Below, piece after piece: positions 11,614 to 21,450 of a stretch of DNA of 64,000 nt. The notes below the pieces were generated by a model, which was given only the letters and a program-made list of their open reading frames with translations, was not told where the DNA came from and did no database searches. A program made the translations under genes and the position numbers. The stretch comes from Symbiodinium natans (Eukaryota > Sar > Dinophyceae > Suessiales > Symbiodiniaceae). The DNA is taken from positions 513,501 through 577,500 of the forward strand of contig CAJNDS010002457.1 of assembly GCA_905221605.1 (NCBI GenBank), read 5' to 3'. Position 1 is the stretch's first letter. Every line of letters starts with the position of its first letter.

Positions 11614-12300
11614 TGGCTTATACTATAGGTTGTTTAGGGTTTAGGGGGGCCTGCGGCGATGAGGTGTTACTTCTGGGCATTTGGGATAGAGGAGACTGTA
11701 GGGGGAAAGTAGTAGCTGTTCCTTCATTCTTTCTAGCCAGTCAAGCCCTCTAGGCCCCGAGGCCCTAAACCCAGTTTCGCTGTGTGACTTTGGTCAGCTA
11801 TGCGCGAGCCGGGAACCCCCCCCCCACGCAAACCCTAAACCCTAAACCCTAAACCCCAAACCCCAAACCCCAAACCCCAAACTCTAAACCCCCCCAAAGC
11901 CCGCCTAGGCCCACGTCTGGGCTACGGCCCAGCAACTCCGTGCCGAGCCTCTCAGCGGCCGTTCGCGGTGCCTGCGACCAGTTGCAAAGGGGGTCTACCC
12001 GGGGACTCCAATTTTCCTGAATTCGGGGTTTCGGGTTTAGGGTTTCGGGTTTAGGGTTTAGGGTTTGGGGAGGAATATTCCTTACATTATAGTAGGGTTC
12101 CTTCTATCCTTGAAGGAATATTCCTTAATTCAGGGGTCTGTGAGTCTCTGGGTTTTTGGGGTGAAGGATCCTCACTTACCTGAATGAACCTCCACGTGTA
12201 GACCCCCTTAAGTACCTTAAGGACCACACGAACCTTCGAAGGGGTTAGGGTTCAAAAAGAAAATGGCCCCAATTGTAGGGTTCATTTGGTCCCCAAGGTT

Positions 12301-12405
12301 TGGGGATTTACGAAAATTGGAGGTCCCCTAAAATAGATCCCCAAACAGTAGGATTCCCTTATAATTAGGACCCCAAAACGGTACCCCTAGTTTCGGAAGC
12401 CCCCA
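12301..12405. mobile_element. Fold-back element family F, copy 1
   Basis: Contains GGGGATTTACGAAAATTGG, AGTAGGATTCCCTT and TTTCGGAAGCCCCC. Related sequence recurs at 17713 and 46806 with the same order of blocks. Confidence 0.6.
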
Positions 12406-12587
12406 TTTGGGTTAAAGGGTGCGAAGGGTGGGATGGTTTAAGCAGGAAGCCACGTGCTGTGTCCCTGCGTGCATTTCTGGTGCTGCTATCGTGTTTGGGT
12501 TTTAGGGTTTCAGGCCGAAAGTAAGAGCACACCGCCAGAATCGCCCAAGCTTTATACCGCTTGACTTCCACGGGCGCTACCTTTATG

Positions 12588-12696
12588 TCTTGGTAGCCCA
12601 GTGGTACCGTTTACCCTTTTTTGTTCTGGGTTCCCTAAGAAAGTAACCAACCAAAAAAAGGGCCCTTATTATAATATGGTTACTGGGCTACCAAGA
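12588..12696. mobile_element. Fold-back element family E, copy 1
   Basis: Inverted termini TCTTGGTAGCCCAGTGG and TACTGGGCTACCAAGA with GGGTTCC / AGGGCCC inner arms. It is about 109 bp. Confidence 0.65.
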
Positions 12697-12780
12697 TGCT
12701 CTACGCTCACCAATTAAGCTGTTGCCTTCATCCCTTTCTTGATTTGGACTCGAATCGGTTCAGGTCCTCGGGTTCTTCAG

Positions 12781-12887
12781 ATCTCCAGGACAGATCAGGC
12801 ATGCAGGAATCAATGCGCAAAGCCCCTTGCACCCTTCTGGGCAGGCTACATGCCGATGCCCGCGCGCAGCGGGCTTCCCAGCATTGA
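12781..12887 (+). CDS. Candidate 3'-terminal exon
   Basis: After the acceptor GGTTCTTCAG the frame encodes 34 residues (includes DRSGMQESMRKAP) to TGA at 12885-12887. A minus-strand frame over the same bases is also open, so the strand is not certain. Confidence 0.33.
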
Positions 12888-13064
12888 GGACCAAAAACGC
12901 AGGCCAAGCTGCAATTCGGGCCAAAGTCTGTCTTGGGGCCCTGTGCTTCCCCGCCAAGAAGTCTAGAGTCTAGCCTGGACATGTGCTGCTAGATTTAATT
13001 TGTGTTGTTGTTTTTAGGGCCCTAAATATACGGGTTTTGAAGAAGTGGGTAAAAGAGCCCTTAG

Positions 13065-13276
13065 CGCGTTGAGAACCCGCCCCTGATGCTGAGTGTCGAG
13101 GAGTCAAGGGTGAGCTCCCCCTAAACCCTAAACCCTAAACCCTAAACCCTAAACCCTAAACCCTAAACCGTCCCCTGCAGGCGGAGGACAAGCAAGGCTG
13201 TGATGCGCCAGACATTCTGAGGAATTCGGGGGGGCATGACGGCAAGGTGGAAGATGTGAGGAACGAAGCGGGCTAG
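13065..13276 (+). CDS. Candidate last two exons of a gene, split by a telomere-repeat intron
   Basis: Exon 13065-13109 (acceptor AGAGCCCTTAG) encodes RVENPPLMLSVEESR in 15 whole codons and ends at AAGG|GTGAGC. Exon 13181-13276 follows CGTCCCCTGCAG, starts in phase 0 and encodes AEDKQGCDAPDILRN and onward to TAG. The 71-nt intron has canonical GTGAGC and CTGCAG ends; its body is eight CCCTAAA units. Borders, phase and stop all agree, which makes this one of the better gene fragments here. No family is recognised. Confidence 0.6.
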
Positions 13277-13496
13277 GGGTTGGGTTCCACCCCTAGATAC
13301 CCGGATATACCCTAAACCCTGCCCAACTCGGGTGGAAAAAACAGCCAGATGTGTCCATCATGTGTATGATTGCTTTGGAGCTTCGCCGCGGTGTTAGAGA
13401 GTTCTGACGTGGTGAAGAGGGTTATCGTTGGAGGGCCTACAAGGTTTGCAAGGTGGTTGAGGTCGCTCGCCGAATTCTGCTTGTGAGGCTGGTGGT

Positions 13497-13575
13497 ATAT
13501 ATATATATGTATTTATTATATATATATACATATATGTATTTATTATATATATATATATATATTTTTTTTTTTTTT
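13497..13575. repeat. (TA)n and poly-T microsatellite
   Basis: Alternating TA with ATATGTATTTATTA interruptions repeated twice, then a run of T. It lies just left of a half copy of the family A terminus (GGTTCTTAAGCAGAGAG at about 13604). Confidence 0.85.
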
Positions 13576-14091
13576 GTGTTTTCTCTTTTTTCTCGGTTGT
13601 GCGGTTCTTAAGCAGAGAGTGGTTTACCCCCCCCCCCTCATGCTACCCTAAGCACGGCACCCGAAGCCCACAGGAAGTCCCTCTCCTCGTGGGTTCAGGC
13701 TTTAGGGTTTAAGGCTAGGGTTTTAGGGTTTAGGGTTTGGGGTTCAGGGAGTTTAGGGTTTGGGGGTTTGGGGGTTTGGGGGTTTGGGGGTTTAGGGTTT
13801 AGGGTTTAGGGGTTGAAGCAGGTTGACGGTCGCCAGCCTTGAAGAGTGCCCGCCCCGAGCTAATTCACGCTTGCGGCCGTGTGCCGAATGCCACGGTCCT
13901 CGGCCCCTTTGCCATGCTCTGAGTGCCTAACCCTAAACCCCAAACCCTCAACCCTAAACCCCAAACCCCAAACCCTAAACCCCAAACCCCAAACCCTAAA
14001 CCCCAAACCCTAAACCCCAAACCCAAACCCAAACCCCTAATCCTAAACCCTGGGTCGCACCTGCGCCTCATCAGATTTCGTTTTGCTGCAG

Positions 14092-14171
14092 GCATATCTG
14101 TTTTCCAAGACCGCGCGCTACTCTTGCTTAGATGCTGGCTTCCTTCGGGACCAAATGACCAACAAATTGGG
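14092..14171 (+). CDS. Candidate exon
   Basis: A strong acceptor (ATTTCGTTTTGCTGCAG) is followed by an open frame encoding AYLFSKTARYSCLDAGFLRD then QMTNKLG, with a possible donor GG|GTCATG. The second frame is also open, so the reading phase is not settled. Directly downstream (14203) is a fold-back element. Confidence 0.45.
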
Positions 14172-14202
14172 GTCATGTGCCCTATCTATAATATGTGAAA
14201 AT

Positions 14203-14280
14203 GGGGATGTTCGGCCTTCGTAGGGATAACCCTCTGGTCTAATCCCTATGAAGGACGGTTAGCATAAGGTTGAACATCCC
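14203..14280. mobile_element. Fold-back element family D, copy 1
   Basis: GGGATGTTC at the left, GAACATCCC at the right, with inner TAGGGATAA / AATCCCTA arms. The same layout recurs at 51219. Confidence 0.65.
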
Positions 14281-15177
14281 AATATGTGAACCATAAGCCC
14301 TTTTAGGGTTCATTCGGTCCCCAAGATTGTGTAGACGGCGAAGCTGTTGTGCTCAGCCAGCCCATGTTTTAAGGCACGTGGCAGTCCGCCCAGGGGTTTT
14401 AGGGTTTAGGGTCTAGAGTTTAGGGTATAGTGAGCTTAGAGACCCTGAACCCTAGACCCTAGACCCTAAACCCTAAACCCAGAGTGAGGAGAGTCGGAGA
14501 TTCGATCCGGGCAAGTTGTACATTTTTCGGGTCTCGGGAATCAGCCTACGACCTCATACCCTCAGCAGCACGGCTACAAACAACCGGAACCCATGCGTTT
14601 AGGGTTTAGGGTTTAGGGTTTAGGGTTTAGGGTTTAGGGTTTAGGGTTTAGGGTTACTTGTTCAAATCCGGGGAGAGAGTCGAAGATGGAAGAGGTCTCC
14701 CTCTGCCACGGGCCCGTTGGTTTCTCGTAGTCGTATAGTCAGACATGCAGTCTCTCCCAAGCCTGGTCCCTGGTCCTGGGTTTTAGGGTTTAGGGTTTAG
14801 GGTTTAGGGTTTAGGGTTTAGGGTTTAGGGTTTAGGGTTCATGCATGGTATACCGTGTCATATTTACAGATGACGCAGAAATGCGTTATCTTGTATGTGG
14901 GAGAACTGCTGGCAGTTTGCTTGGGACATGATCAACATGCAATTCTGAGTTGGGGCCATTGGCGTGATCCTTGAACCCTAAATATGGGTCATATAGTCTA
15001 ACACTACCACGACGGTTAAGGTAGTAAAGCCTTTTTGGGGTTCATGTGGGTCCTAAACCCTAAACCCCAAATCCTAAACCCTAAACCCTCAACCCTAAAC
15101 CCTAAACCCTAAACCCTAAATTCATTTGGGCAACCCTAAACCCCTGTTGCCCCTGGATGCAAAAGGGGGCTCAGCAG

Positions 15178-15432
15178 GAATGAATGGCCCCAGCTGAAGT
15201 CTTCTCTGGGCATCCTCAAGTTCGTGAGCTTTGGGGCAGTTTAGGGTGTTTAGGGTTTAGGGTTTAGGGTTTAGGGTTTAGGATTTAGGGTTTAGGGTTT
15301 AGGGTTTAGGGATGAACTGCAAAAGGGGGTCAGCAGGGTTCTGCGCAGTGTGCCATGGCCGCAAGCCGTGCACCCCAGGACCCTGAGGGCGGAGATGGGG
15401 CGGAGCACAGAAGACGGAGGGGAGGGACCTAA
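15178..15432 (+). CDS. Candidate last two exons with TTTAGGG intron
   Basis: Exon 15178-15223 (acceptor GGCTCAGCAG) encodes NEWPQLKSSLGILKF and ends at TTC|GTGAGC. The 125-nt intron carries about nine TTTAGGG units and ends TTCTGCGCAG. Exon 15349-15432 starts in phase 0 and encodes CAMAASRAPQDPEGGDGAEH and on to TAA at 15430-15432. The motif GCAAAAGGGGG(C)TCAGCAGG occurs before both exons, suggesting the acceptor region was duplicated with the repeat tract. The C-terminal tail is basic (RRRRGG). Function unknown. Confidence 0.55.
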
Positions 15433-15520
15433 GCTCCAGCCCCTAAACCCTAAACCCTAAACCCTAAACCCTAAACCCTAAACCCTAAAGTTACATCGCG
15501 CCTTAGCATGGCCTGCCTTC

Positions 15521-15621
15521 TCGGTAGCCCAGTGGTATCCCTTATAAAGTAACCAGTATCCAACCCAAGAAAAGGTCCTTATTATCGCATGGTTCCTGAG
15601 CTATACCAAGATTCTTATGGT
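15521..15621. mobile_element. Fold-back element family E, copy 2
   Basis: TCGGTAGCCCAGTGG at the left and CCTGAGCTATACCAAG at the right; it shares AAAGTAACCA and CTTATTAT blocks with the copy at 12588. Confidence 0.55.
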
Positions 15622-15629
15622 CCCTTGCC

Positions 15630-16620
15630 TTCCTTCAAGGGCTCTGAAGAAGAGACGCCGTGGTTTTATAGGGTATATAGTACAGGGGGAATATAATATA
15701 TCTCAAAGGGGAATATATCTAATATAGGGGGTATATATTGTGGGTTCCCAATATCAAAGGCCCCTGTTGAGGGACCATGAACCTACCCTACGATCGTAGT
15801 TGGTGGCAGCGCGATGCGACGCAGGATTCTGTGGACCTGGATATTGGGACCCTAAGCCCCAAAGTCCAGCTAATCCTAAACCCTAAACCCTAAACCCTAA
15901 AACCCTAAACCCTGAAACCCTAAACCCTAAACCCTCCTAAACCGCAATGTTTCTTTGGGATGCCCGGACTTTTTGCTCGCTAGGCTTTGTATGGCATGCT
16001 AGGTGCCAGGTTCGGGCCTGCGCCCACGCCTCCGCGCCCTTGCCGCGAGCGGCAAGGGAGCCGAAAGTAGTACCAAAGCCAGGCAAAAGTGTGGGCAAGC
16101 GAGTGGCGGGGAAGTTAGTTTTTGGACATGGGCTTGGCCACAGGGTTTCTGGGAGGGGGCCCATGGTCTGGTTGTTTTGGCAGCTGTGGGCATCCAATCA
16201 CTCGCTTTCCGCCATGGGCGGTTCCCGCCCTTCCTGGCTGATAGGTTTTAGACTTCTAGACTCGAAGTTCCAGACCTCACATGTAGCAAAAGGGAAAAAA
16301 GATGATGGAACGCGAAGTGAATCTCCAGGGATGTCCGTGCATCCGAAGCAGCACGTGCGCTCTTGCCTGCGAAACGCTTCGGAAGGTACGCCGGCGTTTG
16401 GTTGCAGCTGCGCGGCCCTGAATTTGTCCACGAGGGCCTGGAGTAGGCCCTCGTTTCCTTTTTTAAGGTTGGGGTTCCCTTGTAATCCCCTTGAAACCAC
16501 ACAAACGGCACCCTGTTTTTTCCTAGGCTACTCCTGGGTCTAGTCTAGATTCCAGCAAGATTTGCCGCTTAAACACCAAGCCCCCTGACCTGGTAGACCC
16601 CAGAAGCCGAACCTTCCTGC
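15630..16620. other. Unique interval with overlapping open frames, strand unresolved
   Basis: Between 15947 and 16543 the plus strand is open for 198 codons and minus frames are open over 15937-16197 and 16198-16511. The minus frame at about 16290-16465 gives a protein-like stretch (NEGLLQALVDKFRAAQLQPN). Lack of clear splice borders prevents a gene call. Confidence 0.3.
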
Positions 16621-16689
16621 CTCCCACCCCCATAAAACAAGATGAGCACATCAACAACAGCAAATAAAACCACATATATGTATATCCAT

Positions 16690-17000
16690 ATCTATCTATC
16701 TATCTATATATATATATACATATGTATACATACACATATACATGTATACATATGCGTGTATATATATATATATATACATGTATCTGTGTGTGTGTGTGTG
16801 TGTGATTTTATAACTCTGCATGCATAAGATCATGTTTGTATGTGTTTGTTTGCTTTGTTTGCTTTGTAATACCCAACACACATAATGATGTATCAAAGCT
16901 TGTCTCTGCGATAGTCTACGAGTCGGTACATACATACATACATGCATACATGCATACATACATACACATGATAGTGGTACATGTATTATATACAAACATA
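16690..17000. repeat. (TATC)/(TA)/(GT)n and (CATA)n microsatellites
   Basis: TATC, TA and TG runs at 16690-16805 and a CATACATG run at about 16928-16972. Open frames here are compositional only. Confidence 0.9.
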
Positions 17001-17071
17001 TATAGACACACCCTAAACCCTAAACCCTAAACCCTAAACCCTACACTGTATTGTATGCCACGACCTTCAAG

Positions 17072-17143
17072 CGGACCGAGGAGGCGGCTCAGGAGGGACT
17101 GGCTTTGAGCTTGGGGCTCGAGCGGGCTGCGCCCTCGGGCTGA
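17072..17143 (+). CDS. Candidate terminal exon
   Basis: After CGACCTTCAAG, 23 codons (starts RTEEAAQEGLALSLGLERAA) run to TGA at 17141-17143. The open frame extends upstream to about 17042, so the acceptor could lie further left. The sequence is helical and acidic. Confidence 0.4.
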   Translation, partial: RTEEAAQEGLALSLGLERAAPSG

Positions 17144-17712
17144 GGGCTTTGCATCAAAACATGGGTTTAGGGTTTAGGATTTAGGGTTTAGGGTTTAGGG
17201 CTAGGGTTCAGGGCTTAGAATTTAGCATCTGAGGTGTAGAGTTTCGGGCTAGGGTTCAGGGTTTAGGGTTGGGCGGTTTCTGGCAACACCCACAGGAGTC
17301 CAGATGCAAGAAAAGTTTAGGGTGCAGGTTTTAGGAATCAGGGATCAGGACGCAGGTTCTAGGGTTTTGGGTTTAAATCCGGAATGCAAAAAGGGCTCAG
17401 GGTTTAGGGTTTAGGGTTTAGGGTTTGGGGGGGGGGGGGGGGGGGTGTTCGTGGAGCGAGGCAAAGGGGGGTTTCGAGGGTTTTGGGGTGTAGCAGGGTT
17501 TCTTAGGGCCCAGCAAGTGCAAAGGTGTAGGACTGAGGGGACAGTAGTGTGGGCTGTAGTAGGGGCTTGAAGGGTTTTAAGTTTAAGGGCCAAGGGGAGG
17601 GGCGGGGGCTTAGGGGTATTCGAGGCTGCTGGCTCCTGAGTTGGTTCATGGAGGTATCTGGTGCCCCCCTCCCCCCCAATGCACCCAAAATGCTACACTC
17701 CGCGTAGTAGGA

Positions 17713-17825
17713 ACCGAAATGGGGGTTTACGAAAATAGGGGACCCTACAATCGACCCCAACAACAGTAGGATTTTTTCTTTTCATAAGGACCCGAATAAG
17801 GTATCCCTAATTTCGGAATCCCCCA
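17713..17825. mobile_element. Fold-back element family F, copy 2
   Basis: GGGGGTTTACGAAAATAGGG, AGTAGGATTTTTT and TTTCGGAATCCCCC blocks in the same order as at 12301. Confidence 0.6.
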
Positions 17826-17971
17826 AATCCATACCCCTGCGTGTTGGACACCCTCAGAGACGCACTGACGCTCAAAACTCATTATGCCTCCTCCGATTCA
17901 TGAGTCTGGGAGAGAAGGGGCACGACAGAACCTCTACAAACCCTGAACCCTAAACCCCCCAAAGCACCAAG

Positions 17972-18032
17972 AGCATGCCGCACGTCCCTCAAACCAAGAA
18001 CCACAAGCGGCTCACAGGCGCAAACTCAACAG
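17972..18032 (+). CDS. Candidate exon
   Basis: Acceptor AGCACCAAG, 20 codons (SMPHVPQTKNHKRLTGANST), donor ACAG|GTGAAG. The canonical donor and clean frame support it; no family. Confidence 0.42.
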
Positions 18033-18300
18033 GTGAAGCAATCCGTAAGCCTAAAGCAAGACAAGCCTCCCTTGAGGTTTAGGGTATAGGGTTTAGGGCC
18101 CAAAGTATGGTCCCTTACCCTTGTTTATTGGGATCTGGAGCATGGGTTCTACATGGTGTATATAAGGGTTAATATATTCCAACAGACCCTAGTCCAGGGC
18201 TCATGGTTGCTAAATATTTTCCTCTTCCATCCCCCCCTCCCGTCCCCCCTCCCACCCCCCCCCCTCCCCCCCCCGTCCCCCCTCCCCTCCCCCACCTTAG

Positions 18301-18365
18301 GGTGCCAGCCCCAAGGAACGGAACAAGCTTCTGGTCCAGCAGCTACAGGCCGATCTTGTTGAGGG
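18301..18365 (+). CDS. Candidate coiled-coil exon
   Basis: A 60-nt C/T-rich tract ending CACCTTAG serves as an exceptionally long polypyrimidine tract. The island encodes GASPKERNKLLVQQLQADLV then EG, with leucine/glutamine heptad character, and ends GAGGG|GTTTAT. An exon at about 18766-18790 would continue in phase, directly before the LTR element. Confidence 0.45.
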
Positions 18366-18797
18366 GTTTATATTGTTTGGGGTTTAGGGTTTAGCGCTAA
18401 AGTTTAGGGTCTTAAGGTCCTGGGTTTAGGGCAAAGGGTTTAGGGCCGTGCAAATGGGTTGGCCGTCTTTAGTTTTTGCAAGGTTTGGGGGTCGGGTTTT
18501 GTGGATGATTGTGGACGCGGCTCTGTGATCAGGAGGCGTAAGTCAGGGTTCAAGTGATCTTGTAACCGTACGAGTTCAGCTTGTTGTTTGTGGCTTGTTG
18601 TTGGGGGTCCTCAACCCTTAACTTTGAAGTCTCAACCCTGTAGGGGTTTAGGGTTTAGGGTTTAGGGAGTAGGGTTTAGGGTTTTAGGGTTTGGTTTAGG
18701 GTTTAGGGAAACCCTAACCCTAAACCCTAAGCCCCTGAACAAGGGCCTCATGCGCCGCGGACGGGAGGGTTTAGTGTTTGGGGTTTAGGGTTTAGAG

Positions 18798-18802
18798 TTT
18801 GG
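18798..18802 (+). repeat. Target-site duplication (left), TTTGG
   Basis: TTTGG precedes the 5' LTR and is repeated at 29557-29561 after the 3' LTR. Five bases is the usual duplication length of this class. Confidence 0.85.
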
Positions 18803-18958
18803 AGTTAACTAAACTGGCCCCAAACCACCGTTTAGCTGTACATACCAAGTAGGGTTAGGAGAGCAGATTCGGATGACTGATTGTATTTTGGCTCAAGGAA
18901 AATAGGCGTGCCCGTTGTGCGTCTTTCCTTGTCTTAAGTACCTTTGTTGTACTTAACT
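18803..18958 (+). repeat. 5' LTR (156 bp)
   Basis: Starts AGTTAACT and ends ACTTAACT, giving terminal inverted AGTTAA/TTAACT instead of the usual TG/CA. By eye it is identical to 29401-29556. It contains ATTTTGGCTCAAG at 18885-18897, the last 13 bases of the dinoflagellate spliced leader. At 156 bp it is short for the class. Confidence 0.95.
18885..18897 (+). promoter_or_regulatory. Spliced-leader relic within LTR
   Basis: ATTTTGGCTCAAG equals the 3' portion of the conserved dinoflagellate spliced leader (ends CCATTTTGGCTCAAG). The same 13 bases are in the 3' LTR at 29483-29495. A chance match of this length inside 156 bp is very unlikely. The relic suggests that trans-spliced element RNA was reverse-transcribed, or that the leader end is used as the RNA 5' boundary. 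Confidence 0.8.
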
Positions 18959-18969
18959 GGTTAACAGCC
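18959..18969 (+). promoter_or_regulatory. Primer-binding site candidate, complementary to tRNA-Asn anticodon arm
   Basis: GGTTAACAGCC starts one base after the LTR. Its reverse complement GGCTGTTAACC matches the anticodon stem-loop of eukaryotic tRNA-Asn(GUU) as I remember it (loop CUGUUAA between G-C pairs). Priming by an internally cleaved tRNA half is known from Drosophila copia and relatives (initiator Met). Use of Asn is an inference. Confidence 0.55.
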
Positions 18970-20137
18970 TCAAGCTACGTGGTCACTTTGGTAGGAACGT
19001 AGGCAAAGCCGCGCGCCGCCATAGTGCCCCCTCCATAACCGCACACCTGCCTTGAGAGTGTGCTTGAAATTGCGCGACAGGAGCCGCTGGCCCTGCCTCA
19101 TTCATACTTCACATCCAGCATTGTGTCGAGCCAGAGCCAGGCTCAGCAATTGCATTCACTTCACCTGCAAGCCACCGTTGGGCTTTCCACGTGGCATTCC
19201 ATATCTCGAAATCTTCGATCGTGCATGCAAAGCACTGAGCCGGAAGAGCATTACGCAACACACCTCCACATTTGGGTTCATTTCATTAAGGCCTTGCGTG
19301 AGAAACGCATCACGCGTTTGTTGATTGCTCATCCGCTAAATTGGTGGAGAAGGTTCGTGAGTAATCTTCTTGCTAATCACTACAGAGAGGTATCGTTTGA
19401 CTGGCAGCTTAGGGTCCTTGTCCGTGCTTTAACGTACGCCGACGATAGGTGGGTCCCTAGATTGCCTCAATACTTTCCGTGACATCCAGGTACATCGTGT
19501 GGCTGCGCATCTCCGCTGCGGTGTCGAGGTGCTCGCCTCTCTTGCCCTGGTTGGTTCTGACTTTCGGACTTCACTTCAAACATTCCTGAACATCTTGCCT
19601 TTGTACCCTCTCCTGTGAACCCGTGCACGGTTTAGGGAGGCTAGGCCTTGTGGGTACCCTAGGCGTCTGACGAAGCATCACTGCATCACCGTGTGCTTCG
19701 CCTCGAGCTGCCCAAACAGCAGGTTCAGTTCAGACTTCGATCTTCGCGTGGTTTGTGGTCTCCCTTCGGGTTGAGACTAAGCCCATCACTCCGCCAACAG
19801 CAAACCCACAGTGCCGTCGGCTTGACCACGCACTGTGAACGCAACATCGGACAAAGTCCCAATCCCTAAGAGGTTTCAGGGTCAAAGCAAAGAGAGTCGC
19901 GGGTCTTCCCCACTCTCATCCCTGTGCATTGGCTCAGACAGCCGGTTGAGTGCGTGTCGTTAGTTGAAAGACCTGCATTGCCCCAATATCCCATCTGAGG
20001 AATCCCGGCAAGGTAGTCAAGCTCAGGCACTCTGCACACATTCTTCTGGCCACTTTCTAGGCTTGTTGGGGTCGCCGCCCGAATTAGGCAAAGAGGGGTC
20101 GCCGCCCGAATCAGGCTGTGCAATTGTCTCTGGTACC

Positions 20138-21391
20138 ATGGGTTGGAACGATTTTTTTCAGGCGTGGGAACGCGTGACCTCTGAAGAGTCCTTTGTGGAG
20201 CGTGTGACTGCTGCTTTTTCCAGGGCCACGAACTCGCCTGCGGTCAAAGGCTCGTCTGAGTTCCGTCGGAGGAAAGCTGTCCTCTTGGTGGTCATCCGTG
20301 CGCTGGTGCAGCTTCTCATCGGTACTCAGCAGCAGTCTGGGGCCATACGGCTGGTCCGAACTCGAGAAAGAGAGCTCGAGGGCACGGAGGCATTGCCATA
20401 TCATCCTTACGCTACGTTCGTCGAGGATACCCTGGAAGAGGTCAGAGGAGTGCTTCAGGCACCTTCGCCGGAGCCTGAGATACCGGCTCCGAGGACTCCT
20501 CCTGTCGCAGTGCGTTCCAGATCTCCGCCTCGTTCCTTGGTTGAGGGTTCTGACCAAACTCCGGTACCTCCTAGACCGCGACCGAAACATAAGGGTGATC
20601 GAACCCCTGCACCTCCTAGGGCACGACCTAAACATAAGGGTAATAGAACCCCGGTTCCTCCCAAGGCAAGTACCTTGCCCGGAACACCAGGTCCGTCACG
20701 TGCACCGGAGGCTGCAGCAGATCTTCTTGTGTATCGTCCCAAAGCAAAGGCCCGACCCGAGTCCAGACCACCGCAGGACTGGGAGTTGGACGAAAGAGAG
20801 TATCCAACCATAGCGGATTCGTTCAGGGTACAGGTTGAATTGGGACAACACTCAGATAGAGAAGCCATAAACCGGTGGACTACTGAAGAGTGGAGAGAGC
20901 ATAATCAGGCGCTCTCATCTTCTTCTTCTGCCGCGCCGCGTGTTGCACCTTTGGAAGTGGTCGAAGTGCGTGAGGACATCCCTGTCCTGATTTCATTGGA
21001 TTTCAGCGGGGTGCTCAACATCCACTTTCAGGACAGCCGAGATTTTTTGGACCGTTTGAACGCAGAGCGTCCGAGCCACGTGAAGCTGAAGTTTATTTGC
21101 ACGAGTTACTCTGGGACAGAACGGGCCAAAGAAACGCGTCAGTCGATGGCTTCGGAGCTTCCGGGCGTGCCAGTCTACATCACTAGCTCTCCAACGGGCC
21201 GTCCTGGAAAAGGAGCCTTCATTAAGCGTTTGATGGACCGGCGGTCGGATCACTTTGCGTGTCATTTGGATGACAGATCAGACATCGTGCGGGACGTCGA
21301 GGCGTATGGTGTTCACGGTATTTTGGTATCGCCGAATACGTGGCTGACTGATCTCGTGCCCACTGTGTTGTTGTGGCTGCGGTCCCTGTAA
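20138..21391 (+). CDS. ORF1 of copia element: HAD-like domain protein (417 aa)
   Basis: Start ATG at 20138 has a good context (ACCATGG); an in-frame non-ATG extension runs upstream to 19964. Residues 1-110 are helical with basic patches. Residues about 115-190 are proline-rich with a repeated RPKHKGxRTPxPP unit. Residues about 283-415 look like a HAD-superfamily fold: motif I LDFSGVL (D288), motif II CTS (T322/S323), lysines K358 and K363 at motif III, and motif IV HLDD (D378, D379). In HAD phosphatases motif I is DxD; here the second Asp is Ser290, so phosphatase activity is doubtful. The ORF lies ahead of gag-pol, separated by 59 nt and in another frame. Its role is unknown; it could be a structural, regulatory or RNA/DNA-end-processing accessory protein. 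Confidence 0.8.
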   Translation: MGWNDFFQAWERVTSEESFVERVTAAFSRATNSPAVKGSSEFRRRKAVLLVVIRALVQLLIGTQQQSGAIRLVRTRERELEGTEALPYHPYATFVEDTLEEVRGVLQAPSPEPEIPAPRTPPVAVRSRSPPRSLVEGSDQTPVPPRPRPKHKGDRTPAPPRARPKHKGNRTPVPPKASTLPGTPGPSRAPEAAADLLVYRPKAKARPESRPPQDWELDEREYPTIADSFRVQVELGQHSDREAINRWTTEEWREHNQALSSSSSAAPRVAPLEVVEVREDIPVLISLDFSGVLNIHFQDSRDFLDRLNAERPSHVKLKFICTSYSGTERAKETRQSMASELPGVPVYITSSPTGRPGKGAFIKRLMDRRSDHFACHLDDRSDIVRDVEAYGVHGILVSPNTWLTDLVPTVLLWLRSL

Positions 21392-21450
21392 AACGCTAAA
21401 AGAGAGCTGCTGACCTTCAGGGGAACCTGGGGTTTCTATTGCCTGGCACC

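Noticed and set aside
12301-12571. Minus-strand ORF 12365-12571
   Set aside because: It overlaps a fold-back element (family F) and telomere units; composition is not protein-like through its length.
14500-14680. tRNA-like T-arm words (GATTCGATCC, GTTCAAATCC)
   Set aside because: No matching D-arm, anticodon arm or acceptor stem could be placed around them.
16642-17030. Short ORFs rich in Tyr, Ile, His, Thr
   Set aside because: Microsatellite translations with no splice or start context.
20138-21391. Calling ORF1 a HAD phosphatase
   Set aside because: The second motif-I aspartate is replaced by serine; fold similarity does not prove activity.
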